A program made the translations under genes and the position numbers. From NCBI GenBank assembly GCA_964552055.1, contig CAZKFL010000041.1:1-19365 (forward strand): 19,365 nucleotides of DNA, given 5' to 3'. The DNA comes from VGMD01 sp964552055. GTDB taxonomy: Bacteria > Chlamydiota > Chlamydiia > Chlamydiales > 2-12-FULL-49-11. The notes beneath the pieces are model-generated. The model did not search any database and was not told where the DNA came from. It saw only the letters and a list, made by a program, of their open reading frames with translations. Positions within the stretch are counted from its first letter, which is position 1, and each line of letters opens with the position of its first letter. Positions 7,178 through 14,509 of the stretch are shown in pieces.

Positions 7178-8050
7178 TTATTCGGGATAGATCTTTACGA
7201 AGAGGGAGTTTTTCTTTTGGTTTGCTTTGCGGGGGTCTTTGGCGGTAACTGGTTCAATGCAAACAAATGTGGCGCCTGGGGGATGATAGAGTTGGAAGGC
7301 GTTTTCAGGGCTTGCTGTTTTGTAGTGGATTTTGAGTGTGTGGGTGGGGGTTGTGAGGAGGGCAGACCCTGTAAAATCGGGGGATTCAGGGTTGAAGGTG
7401 TAGTCGGCTTCTTCTCTAAGGTCAAAGTTCAGGGAACCTTCTTTGTCTAACCATCTGTCGGGGATTTTGCGGTAGATGCATTTGTCTCCGTATTCAGGGC
7501 CGCATTTCATTTGGACATGGCCTGTAGTGCCATTGAGGGCGAAGTAATAGTGGAGGCCTGCAATGGAGGGTTTTCCTATGCTGTCTGTGTGCATTTCGAT
7601 TTCGAGGCCGTGGACCGAGATGTGCGCTTTAAAGGTCATAAGAAAGTCAAAGCCTTCGAGACCGGCAAGCGTCATTCCGTGGTAAGTATCTGATCCTGAT
7701 AGGGTTGCTTTAACTTCGGATGGCGTTGCTGTAAAGTTCCAAGGTACATATCTTCCGATACCATGGGAGAAGGCCTCTTTGCTGCCGTTTTTTTTGATAC
7801 GAGCTATGTGAGGAAATATGGTTTCGTCAGGGATAAACGGTATCTCATTTTCTTTTCTATGGTAGAAATGGGGCCCAATCAGCGGTCCAAATCCGCTGAG
7901 ACGTTCTTCAAATAGGGGCTTTGTCGATTGATCGATGACTTCAATGTCACCTTTCTTTAAACTAGAGAGATTCATTCCGTATTCGGGAAGAAAAGTTGCG
8001 GTTAGTAAGGATCCGCACTCCAAAGTATTTTGTAAAATAATTTCTTTCAT
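7178..8050 (-). CDS. Aldose 1-epimerase-like (galactose mutarotase superfamily) protein
   Basis: This 290-residue cytoplasmic beta-sandwich protein belongs to the superfamily that interconverts alpha and beta anomers of sugars. Visible landmarks are HGIGR followed by PW (96-104, first conserved His), HYYF (His167, candidate catalytic acid) and IEPVTAKDP (Glu266, candidate catalytic base). The spacing fits GalM-type folds, although overall it looks more like the GalM-related or glucose-6-phosphate 1-epimerase group than classical GalM (about 340 residues). Its sugar is not deducible. The start ATG at 8050 has no clear Shine-Dalgarno sequence. It diverges from rlmD with only 22 nt between start codons, so each gene's promoter must lie within the other's 5' coding region. 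It could act on the sugar released by the GH1 enzyme; that link is inference. Confidence 0.85.
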   Translation of the reverse strand: MKEIILQNTLECGSLLTATFLPEYGMNLSSLKKGDIEVIDQSTKPLFEERLSGFGPLIGPHFYHRKENEIPFIPDETIFPHIARIKKNGSKEAFSHGIGRYVPWNFTATPSEVKATLSGSDTYHGMTLAGLEGFDFLMTFKAHISVHGLEIEMHTDSIGKPSIAGLHYYFALNGTTGHVQMKCGPEYGDKCIYRKIPDRWLDKEGSLNFDLREEADYTFNPESPDFTGSALLTTPTHTLKIHYKTASPENAFQLYHPPGATFVCIEPVTAKDPRKANQKKNSLFVKIYPE

Positions 8051-8072
8051 AAGAAGAGGGTGTAACAGAAAA

Positions 8073-9356
8073 ATGATTATGGCGCAAGAGGTTAACCTTT
8101 TTATTCGAGATGTTACGGTGTCTGGCGAGGGTGTTGGAACGCATGATGGGCTTACGATCTTTGTAGATGGTGCATTGCCAGGTGAGAGGGTGCGTGCTAG
8201 AATTTTTTTAAAAAAAAGCAGTTATGCTAAGGCAGAGCTACTTGAAATTTTGGATGTCTCGCCTAATCGAGTGAAGCCAATTTGTCCTGTTTTTGAAAAG
8301 TGTGGTGGATGTCAAATTATGCATATGGCGTATGAGGCGCAGCTCATACTGAAGCGAAAAAAAGTCATCGATGCGTTTGAACGGATTGGAAAGTTACAAG
8401 ATTTTCAGGTAGCTCAATGCGCGCCCTCCCCAAAGCCGCTATATTATCGAAATAAAGTTCAGTTGCCTGTAGATGGGAATTTGCGTGTTGGGCTTTATGC
8501 AAAAAGAACGCACGATATTGTTCCAATTGAAAAGTGTTACATTCAAAGTGAAGCAGGAAATGAGATTTTAAAGGGGATAGAGCTCTCTCATGGACTTCGG
8601 AATATTTTAATTCGCTCTAATAGCGCCGGTGAGACATTGATTGTTCTTGTAACAAGGGAGTCTCCAACAGAGGCAATTAGGGCGATTGCAAAAACTCTTT
8701 CGCTTAAAGTGGGTGTTAGAGGGGTTCTTCATGGTTTAAATGCAAGGGATGACAATGTACTTAGGAGTGATGCCTATACCCTTTTATATGGGAAAAATAT
8801 CATAGAGGAAATGGTTTTAGGTATTAAGGTTTCTATTTCTCCTGCTTCATTTTTTCAAGTCAATTTAGAGCAGGCGGAAAATCTTTACACTAAAGCGTAT
8901 GAGATTGCCTGTTTGAATGAAAATGATACTGTTTTAGATGCCTATTCTGGTATCGGTGTCTTTAGTATTTATTTGGCAAAACAAGGTGTCAAAGTTATTG
9001 GAATTGAGATTGTAGAGCCAGCTGTGGAAGATGCTAAAAAAAATGCAGAGATAAATAAAGTAAGTGTTCAATTTCTTTTAGGAAAGGTAGAAGATTTAAT
9101 TGAAAATGTACAAAATATAGATGTTATTTTTTTAAATCCCCCTAGAAAAGGGTGTGAGGAATTGGTGCTGCAGGTAGCTGCCTTAAAAAATCCGAGAAGC
9201 ATAATTTACACTTCTTGTGATCCAGCAACTCTTGCAAGAGATTTGAAATTTTTAGCAGGGCTTGGTTTTGCAAAAGTTTCTGCTTATCCATTTGATATGT
9301 TTCCACAGACAATGCATGTGGAGACGGTTGTTAAAATTGAAAAAGGAGATCATTGA
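8073..9356 (+). CDS. rlmD: 23S rRNA (uracil-C5) methyltransferase, RlmD/RumA family
   Basis: This SAM-dependent enzyme makes 5-methyluridine in 23S rRNA (U1939 in E. coli). At 428 residues it is close to E. coli RlmD (433). An N-terminal TRAM domain covers about residues 1-60. The iron-sulfur cysteines are Cys71, Cys77 and Cys80 (C-x5-C-G-G-C), with a fourth in PIEKCYIQ. The methyltransferase domain shows VLDAYSGIGVFS, the FLNPPRKG motif and the catalytic-cysteine motif TSCDPATLARD. I chose ATG 8073 (another ATG at 8079); longer in-frame readings run back into the divergent epimerase gene and precede the TRAM domain. It heads a tight operon, overlapping the next gene by 1 nt (TGATG). Some relatives modify two positions (RlmCD), which cannot be excluded. 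Confidence 0.93.
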   Translation: MIMAQEVNLFIRDVTVSGEGVGTHDGLTIFVDGALPGERVRARIFLKKSSYAKAELLEILDVSPNRVKPICPVFEKCGGCQIMHMAYEAQLILKRKKVIDAFERIGKLQDFQVAQCAPSPKPLYYRNKVQLPVDGNLRVGLYAKRTHDIVPIEKCYIQSEAGNEILKGIELSHGLRNILIRSNSAGETLIVLVTRESPTEAIRAIAKTLSLKVGVRGVLHGLNARDDNVLRSDAYTLLYGKNIIEEMVLGIKVSISPASFFQVNLEQAENLYTKAYEIACLNENDTVLDAYSGIGVFSIYLAKQGVKVIGIEIVEPAVEDAKKNAEINKVSVQFLLGKVEDLIENVQNIDVIFLNPPRKGCEELVLQVAALKNPRSIIYTSCDPATLARDLKFLAGLGFAKVSAYPFDMFPQTMHVETVVKIEKGDH

Positions 9357-10177
9357 TGTTACGGTTTGTCTTTCTTGCAATTTGCTATCTTACGATATGC
9401 TCTTTAAGGGCAGAGGATCATGTAGCAACTTATCTAAAATTTTTAGAGAAAAATGAAGTAGTTTTGGGTAAGAAGGGAAATTTTAGAGAAGGTGAAATTG
9501 AGGTTGTCACTGATCCTTTGAAAATTAAAGATGTAGAGAAGCTGCAAAAGGCCAGATGTTTAAGGCTTGGGATGAAGGATGAAGAAGCTATGCTTGCATC
9601 TAAGATTGGTGTAATTGCAGATGATATGTACTGGGTGTTTTTACGAGATGCAGTCATTTTCCCAACAGGTGCAGAAGGTACTTACAATAGGCTTGTTTGG
9701 AAAAGCTCATTAGATAATAAGCCATGTGGTGTTGCTATATTACCCGTTATGCCTGATGGCAAAATTGCTACAATAGTTGCATTTCGGCATGCAACTAGAG
9801 TTTGGGAATTAGAAATTCCAAGAGGTGTGAGGCATCCTGAAGAAGATGAAGAAACTGCAGTAAAAAGAGAGCTGGAAGAAGAGACTGGCTATTTTGCTCT
9901 CGAGACCACATTGCTTGGAAATATGGCACCTGATTCCGGAATGGCTAGTACTGTTACGCCTGTATATGTAGCAAAAATTGGCAAACAAGGGGTATCTAAT
10001 CAAGATTATTCAGAAGCTATCTTGGGAGTAAAACTTTTTACTATGAATGAAATTAAAGATGCTTTGCAAAAAGGTTATATTGAGTTAGATGTAAAAGGAA
10101 AGAAGGAGAAAGTGCTCGTAAGAGATTCTTATCTCACATACGCCTTATTTTTAGCTCAATGTAGAGGGATTTTGTGA
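9356..10177 (+). CDS. Exported Nudix hydrolase
   Basis: Nudix enzymes hydrolyse nucleoside diphosphates linked to another group, such as ADP-ribose or NDP-sugars. The full signature is present in this 273-residue protein: Gly157, Glu163, Arg171-Glu172, Glu175-Glu176 and Gly178, spaced as G-x5-E-x7-RE-U-x-EE-x-GU. Residues 1-19 form a clear Sec signal peptide with a likely cut after Ser-Leu-Arg-Ala. This is unusual because most bacterial Nudix proteins are cytoplasmic. About 100 residues precede the core beta-sheet, longer than in minimal Nudix proteins. ATG 9356 is preceded by AGGAG at 7 nt and overlaps the rlmD stop; a TTG directly before it is less likely. The gene overlaps the following barrel gene by 4 nt, so the two are probably translationally coupled. 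The substrate is unknown; ADP-ribose-type is a guess. Confidence 0.88.
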   Translation: MLRFVFLAICYLTICSLRAEDHVATYLKFLEKNEVVLGKKGNFREGEIEVVTDPLKIKDVEKLQKARCLRLGMKDEEAMLASKIGVIADDMYWVFLRDAVIFPTGAEGTYNRLVWKSSLDNKPCGVAILPVMPDGKIATIVAFRHATRVWELEIPRGVRHPEEDEETAVKRELEEETGYFALETTLLGNMAPDSGMASTVTPVYVAKIGKQGVSNQDYSEAILGVKLFTMNEIKDALQKGYIELDVKGKKEKVLVRDSYLTYALFLAQCRGIL

Positions 10178-11061
10178 AGTATATTCTTGCGTTTCTTTTT
10201 TTAGGAGTTACGCTTTTTTCAGAGATCCAAATTGCTTCATTTTATAGACCACCAGCTCTTCAAGAAAGTGAAAAAGTAAAGGAATCACAAGATCAGTCAA
10301 GTTGGGAAATGAATTTTGAGCCTACAAATAAACTGCAAAACGACTGGAGCCTTTGGCAGTTTCTAGCAAGGATCAATATTGATTATGAGGCTAATTCGGG
10401 GTATAAGCCCGCTTGGTGGCTAGAGACAATTCAACCACTTTATATAAGTCCACAAAGCTACCGAAATACATTTTTTCTACAAGGAACCGGTTTGCTATTA
10501 AGCAATAAAGCTGTATACAATATTGGAGGTGGTTATAGGGTACTAACGCCTGATTTAAATTGGTTAATTGGTGTGAATGGATTTTATGATTTTGCCTCAA
10601 GAAATGGTGTCCAAAACTGGAGTGTAGGGGCAGAAATTTTAACAGGTTGGCCTGTATTTACGATGAATTATTATGGGAGATCTGGTCAAACAAGTCCCGA
10701 AACAAGCATTCGGGGATATGATGTTGAATTGATTGTACCAACTCCTCATATGCCCTGGCTTCGAATTGGAGCAAGTTATTCTCACTGGGATAGTCTTCAT
10801 TTTAAGGATATTAATGCGTATACCATTCACGCAATGTTCCACATTTGGGGTCCCTTAGAAATTGAAGGAGGTACCATCCACAGTAACATTGCTTCTTCAA
10901 ATTTTATACGCATTCGCTTTAATTTTGGCGTTCCGAATCGCATTCATTACACATTTTATAAAGATGGATTCACTAGGAAAATGTTTCCAAAAAGAACTTT
11001 AAAAAAATTAGTCTTAAATCCCGTTCTCCGCTTTAATGATATTCCAACTGAGGTAAATTAA
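10174..11061 (+). CDS. Passenger-less inverse autotransporter (intimin/invasin-type) beta-barrel
   Basis: This is a predicted outer-membrane protein of 295 residues. An N-terminal signal peptide covers about residues 1-16, followed by a polar linker. From about 55 on, the alternating strands match the inverse-autotransporter beta domain: GGGYR (118-122), GVNGFYD (133-139), SVGAE (150-154), RGYDVEL (180-186), PHMPWLRIGASY (191-202) and a late strand RIRFNFGV (246-253). Intimin and invasin continue from the barrel into long Ig-like surface repeats. Here the protein stops about 40 residues after the barrel, so there is no passenger. The start is GTG at 10174 with GAGGG about 5 nt upstream, and it overlaps the Nudix stop codon (GTGA). 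It lies 6 nt before the MFS gene, in the same operon. It may act as a pore, adhesin or export aid; none is shown. Confidence 0.82.
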   Translation: MKYILAFLFLGVTLFSEIQIASFYRPPALQESEKVKESQDQSSWEMNFEPTNKLQNDWSLWQFLARINIDYEANSGYKPAWWLETIQPLYISPQSYRNTFFLQGTGLLLSNKAVYNIGGGYRVLTPDLNWLIGVNGFYDFASRNGVQNWSVGAEILTGWPVFTMNYYGRSGQTSPETSIRGYDVELIVPTPHMPWLRIGASYSHWDSLHFKDINAYTIHAMFHIWGPLEIEGGTIHSNIASSNFIRIRFNFGVPNRIHYTFYKDGFTRKMFPKRTLKKLVLNPVLRFNDIPTEVN

Positions 11062-11067
11062 AAGGGT

Positions 11068-12288
11068 ATGACAAAGCATTTTCCTCACGCATTTCAGACT
11101 AGAAGAGCGATTCTGCTTTCAAGTATTCTAAATGAGCCCTTTGCAACGCTTTATCCGCTTCTTCCGTTTATATTACTAAAAAACTTAAATGCAACGCCTT
11201 TTCAAATTGTACTATTGATGATGTTAAAGCCGATAAGCTCCATTTTTTCCTTTTATTGGAGCGAAAAAATATCGCAAGATAGGCATTCGCTCAAGACAAA
11301 TCTTATTGGCGCAGGGTTACTTGCAAGGCTTCCGTTTTTATTTGCCCTTTGCTTTGATAATGTATCTTTTTTAATTGGAGCTTCAACAATTTATATGCTC
11401 TTTTCAAGAGCTGGAATTCCCGCTTGGATGGAGATACTAAAACTGAATTTACCTGATAAAGTGCGTGAAAAATCGTTCTCTTTTGGATCGGCACTTGGGT
11501 ATGCAGAGGGTGTTTTTATTGCAATCGGAGTGGGATCTTTATTAGATAAATCTCATCTTTCCTGGAAGATATTTTTCGCTATTGGGATTTTCTTTGGGCT
11601 TATTGTAGTAGTCATCCAAGCCTTCCTCCCGATTGCTGAAATAACTCCAAAAGAGAGAACAAAAGAAAAATTAACACTAAAAGAGACTTTTATAAGGCCC
11701 TGGTTAGACTGCTATGAGCTGATGAAAAATAGAGCAGATTTTAGAAGGTTTCAGTGGGCATTTATGATCGGTGGTTTTGGATTAATGGTGATTCAGCCGG
11801 TAATCCCTATTTTTTTTACTGAAACACTTCACATTTCCTATCGCGATTTGCTGATTGCTTTTTCTATTTGCAAAGGGCTTGGATTTGTTCTTACATCATC
11901 CCTTTGGAGCCGTGCTCTTAGTTATTTTTCAGTATCTAAATTTACTACGATTGTCTTAATTGGTTTTGCTCTTTTCCCAACTCTAATTGCCTTGTCATTG
12001 ACTAGTTATGTTTGGGTCTATGTGGCTTATTTTGTTTATGGTATTGCCCAAGCAGGAAGTCATATCATCTGGCACCTATCTGGTCCACTCTTTGCTGGCG
12101 GGGAAAAAAGCTCCCGCTATAGCGGAGTTAATATACTTATGGTGGGCATTAGGGGGTTTCTAGGACCACCACTTGGTGGCCTTCTAGTACTCTGGATTGG
12201 ATCAGTTTCAGTCTTTGTTTTTAGCGCAATTCTGTGCATAAGTGGGGTTTTTCCTCTACTAGGAATTCGCTCAAGAGCCTTAAAATAA
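11068..12288 (+). CDS. Major facilitator superfamily transporter, last gene of the rlmD operon
   Basis: This 406-residue inner-membrane protein has about 11-12 hydrophobic helices in two halves, joined by a charged loop around residues 190-215 (ITPKERTKEKLTLKE). The N-terminal half lacks a perfect motif A. The C-terminal half has the small-residue-rich GIRGFLGPPLGGLL helix near the end, typical of MFS folds. The substrate is unknown. ATG 11068 lies 6 nt after the barrel gene, with only AAAAGGG immediately before it, so reinitiation or coupling is likely. It does not closely resemble the MFS gene at 3386, so this is not a local duplication. Its placement with two exported proteins suggests transport of a product made in the periplasm, which is inference. 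Confidence 0.86.
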   Translation: MTKHFPHAFQTRRAILLSSILNEPFATLYPLLPFILLKNLNATPFQIVLLMMLKPISSIFSFYWSEKISQDRHSLKTNLIGAGLLARLPFLFALCFDNVSFLIGASTIYMLFSRAGIPAWMEILKLNLPDKVREKSFSFGSALGYAEGVFIAIGVGSLLDKSHLSWKIFFAIGIFFGLIVVVIQAFLPIAEITPKERTKEKLTLKETFIRPWLDCYELMKNRADFRRFQWAFMIGGFGLMVIQPVIPIFFTETLHISYRDLLIAFSICKGLGFVLTSSLWSRALSYFSVSKFTTIVLIGFALFPTLIALSLTSYVWVYVAYFVYGIAQAGSHIIWHLSGPLFAGGEKSSRYSGVNILMVGIRGFLGPPLGGLLVLWIGSVSVFVFSAILCISGVFPLLGIRSRALK

Positions 12289-12299
12289 AGCGCTTAAGG
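12278..12299 (+). terminator. Inverted repeat at the end of the rlmD operon, weak terminator candidate
   Basis: CCTTAA (12278-12283) and TTAAGG (12294-12299) flank a 10-nt loop and include the last codons of the MFS gene. TTAATATTTAGTTTT follows, an interrupted T-rich tail. The stem is AT-rich and only 6 bp long, so termination here would be inefficient. Confidence 0.3.
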
Positions 12300-12332
12300 T
12301 TAATATTTAGTTTTGTGGTCTTTAATAAATAG

Positions 12333-12361
12333 TTGTGATAAAATTATACCTATCAGATAAT
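12333..12361 (+). promoter_or_regulatory. Promoter of the EndoU-like gene
   Basis: TTGTGA (12333-12338, 4/6 match to TTGACA) and GATAAT (12356-12361, 5/6 match to TATAAT) are spaced by 17 nt. Transcription would begin near 12367, leaving a leader of about 11 nt that contains the GGAG ribosome site ahead of ATG 12379. This is the best two-box promoter in the window. Confidence 0.6.
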
Positions 12362-12378
12362 AAACTAACTGGAGAATT

Positions 12379-13410
12379 ATGACTTCTGCTTTGGGTGATC
12401 AAGCTTTATTAGATTTTATGAAAGAAATTGCAGCGCTGCCAGATCCGGTATTTGTACCAGGTTCGCCAGCATCAAAGGGCTTATCACCTCAAAGAGGTGT
12501 TAAGCGAGGAAGAGAGGCGGAGGTCACAGCTGTTGCTGTAGATGTTTTGCCAAAGCCGAAGGAGACGCCAGCAGAAGCTAGGCTTGCTCGGAGAGTTTTA
12601 AAAGATGCAGATCCTGAGAAAGACATGACTCCAACTAGATTAGCAACTATAAGAGCAGGTATGGCTGCAATTGTTGCATGTACACCATCAACTGCAGATA
12701 GACTTGCATCGGAAGTTAGGGTAACTGTTGCGGGTTTAAGTGATGACGAAATGTTAGTCTCTCCGGAAGTTTTAAAAAGGGTCGACAGATTTTTTAATTT
12801 ACCTGGAAAGAATTGGGTGGGTGAAGTTCTTCGAGGAGCGAACCGTGCTTCATCTAGTTATTTTGTGGGCGTGGATATTACTCATTGCTCCCATCATTTA
12901 TTACCGACTGGAGAGATAAAGGAACATGTAATAAATCCTGAAACGGGAATTTCCGCAGGAAATTATGAGGGGCTTTATTCGACATTTTTTCCAGAGGGCA
13001 AAGACTTAGAATGGTTCACATCTAAGATGCTTGGGGCTGAATGGATAAAATCTTCGAACCCTGGTAAAGCGGAGAAATCGCTATGTAAGATGGTGGATGG
13101 AGAAAAAAGCTTTTATGCGATACGAGTTTTAAAAGAAAGTTGTGGGACAATTAGAACGTGTTTTCCGCTGTTTTACGCTTCTTATTTTGATAGATTGGGT
13201 GATAAAATTGAAGTTCCAGGTGTTTTTTCTATTACAAAAAGCGATGTGCTCGATTTTTTAAATAGGGAAAAAAGAGGTCATAGACTTAAGAATAGAACAG
13301 AGTTAACGCTTGCTTCTGGGCACTTACTTGTTAATTTAGATGGTATGCATGGAATTCCTTTTCATAAAAAATTAGTTTACCTCTTTATTCACCCTCTTGA
13401 TCTTGACTAG
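12379..13410 (+). CDS. Unknown protein, C-terminal half possibly EndoU-like nuclease
   Basis: No confident family assignment. This 343-residue protein has no signal peptide and no membrane segment. Residues 20-85 are Pro/Ala/Lys/Glu-rich and probably disordered; 85-145 look helical. The stretch 165-265 shows, in order, His172/His173, His183 (11 residues after His172), STFFPEGKDLEWF (201-213) and IRVL-x4-G-x-IRT-x-FP (248-263). In my memory of bacterial EndoU RNase toxins the order is HIL, then a Gly-His pair about 11 residues on, then FP.SW, then an IRV..G.I.TAYP ending. The match is by eye; the GGH context is absent and the final Tyr is Phe. The protein continues 80 residues beyond this block, with a His-rich end. 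GGAG precedes ATG 12379. It stands alone under its own promoter, and no immunity-like partner is evident beside it. Confidence 0.75.
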   Translation: MTSALGDQALLDFMKEIAALPDPVFVPGSPASKGLSPQRGVKRGREAEVTAVAVDVLPKPKETPAEARLARRVLKDADPEKDMTPTRLATIRAGMAAIVACTPSTADRLASEVRVTVAGLSDDEMLVSPEVLKRVDRFFNLPGKNWVGEVLRGANRASSSYFVGVDITHCSHHLLPTGEIKEHVINPETGISAGNYEGLYSTFFPEGKDLEWFTSKMLGAEWIKSSNPGKAEKSLCKMVDGEKSFYAIRVLKESCGTIRTCFPLFYASYFDRLGDKIEVPGVFSITKSDVLDFLNREKRGHRLKNRTELTLASGHLLVNLDGMHGIPFHKKLVYLFIHPLDLD

Positions 13411-13430
13411 GCAGATGGGCATTTCATAAA
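13402..13430 (+). promoter_or_regulatory. Candidate promoter of the MscS gene
   Basis: TTGACT (13402-13407, overlapping the previous stop codon) and CATAAA (13425-13430, 4/6) are 17 nt apart and would start transcription about 20 nt before ATG 13457. A competing choice is TATAGT (13445-13450), which ends 6 nt before the ATG, has no -35 box and would make the message leaderless. No Shine-Dalgarno sequence is visible in either case. Confidence 0.4.
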
Positions 13431-13456
13431 TATGCACTACGGTATATAGTAGTCTT

Positions 13457-14509
13457 ATGGAAACTTTTTTGGCTTTTTTACAAGGTTGTCATTGGTCAGT
13501 CCCGATTGCAGGAGTGGTAGGTTTTTTACTTCTTTTGCATCTCGGGATTAATTTTCTTTACAGGGTCCTTTATCCAAGATATGCTCATCAGGCAAGGATT
13601 GGGAGTCTCTTTATTCTCAACGTTCTCTACCATCCCTTTAAGCTATTTATGTGGCTGCTTGGCTTATCATTTTTAGCAACTCTTTACGCGGGAAGGTTAT
13701 TTCAGCTAGGTATTGGTAGTTGGGTTGCTGGAATACTTCAAGTCGGTATTGTGTTTGCATTTGCATGGGCGATCTATATTTTTTCTAAAGATGGGGAAAG
13801 GGCATTGCTTGAAAAATGGCATCAAGATTTGACAACTGTTGCTCTTTTTTCTAAGGTTTGTTTTCTCATTATTATTTTTGTTACGATCCTTTTAATTCTT
13901 CCTATTTTAGGAATCCCTATTGGTGGGCTTTTAGCTTTTGGAGGGCTTGGAGGTATCGTTGTCGGTTTTGCTGCTAAGGATGCTTTATCAAATGTTTTTG
14001 GAGGTTTAGCACTTGCAATTGACCGTCCATTTAAAATTGGAGAATGGATTTTAACGCCAGATGGAAAAATTGAAGGGTGCGTAGAGTCAATTGGTTGGCG
14101 CGTTACAAAATTAAGAACTCTTGATAAAAGAATCCTTTATGTGCCGAATAATTTATTTTCATCGATGATCTATTTGAACCGGACGAGAATCACTCATTAC
14201 CGCATCTGGAAAATGATTGCGCTTAGGTACGACGATGTAGATAAGCTTCATTTGATTTTGGATGAGATAAGAAAATTTTTAGCTCTAAGGACTGATTTAG
14301 ATCGAAATGAAATGAATTTTATTCATTTAGTTGATCTTGCAGATTCTTCGCTCAATTTAGAGCTCAGGCTGTATCTAAAAACAACTGACTATAAAAAATA
14401 TTTTCATGCTATGGAAGAAATTTTGCTCGAAATATATTTGATTGTTCGAAAAGCTGGGGGAGAACTTGCATATCCTACACAAACACTTTACGTATCTAAG
14501 ACGAGTTAA
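13457..14509 (+). CDS. MscS-family mechanosensitive channel
   Basis: This inner-membrane channel opens under membrane tension to release solutes on hypo-osmotic shock. It has 350 residues, longer than E. coli MscS (286). There are extra N-terminal membrane helices (about 13-36, 50-75, 85-110, 128-150) ahead of the pore helix. The pore-lining helix and its extension (about 152-190) carry the Gly/Ala-rich pattern GLGGIVVGFAAKDALSN followed by FGGLALAIDRPFKIGEWI-type residues, the family hallmark. The cytoplasmic beta domain then shows VPNNLFSS. It resembles YnaI/YbdG-type members more than minimal MscS. The start ATG 13457 has no Shine-Dalgarno sequence. Its 3' end overlaps the next gene by about 44 nt, which suggests co-expression. 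Confidence 0.92.
   Translation: METFLAFLQGCHWSVPIAGVVGFLLLLHLGINFLYRVLYPRYAHQARIGSLFILNVLYHPFKLFMWLLGLSFLATLYAGRLFQLGIGSWVAGILQVGIVFAFAWAIYIFSKDGERALLEKWHQDLTTVALFSKVCFLIIIFVTILLILPILGIPIGGLLAFGGLGGIVVGFAAKDALSNVFGGLALAIDRPFKIGEWILTPDGKIEGCVESIGWRVTKLRTLDKRILYVPNNLFSSMIYLNRTRITHYRIWKMIALRYDDVDKLHLILDEIRKFLALRTDLDRNEMNFIHLVDLADSSLNLELRLYLKTTDYKKYFHAMEEILLEIYLIVRKAGGELAYPTQTLYVSKTS

Noticed and set aside
7217..7693. Plus-strand frames of 60-77 codons opposite the epimerase-like gene
   Set aside because: They are Gly/Val/Cys-rich antisense shadows of a conserved sugar-epimerase fold.
7935..8072. A longer N-terminus for rlmD reaching back to 7935
   Set aside because: The extra 46 codons are antisense to the epimerase-like gene and precede the normal TRAM-domain start.
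3386..12288. The two MFS genes as a duplicated pair
   Set aside because: Their N-terminal halves and motif-A regions differ strongly and no shared long motif is visible, so they look like separate families.
14442..14465. TTG 14442 as the start of the exported helical protein
   Set aside because: It would lengthen the overlap with mscS and has no ribosome site as good as GGGGGAG before TTG 14466. It cannot be fully excluded.
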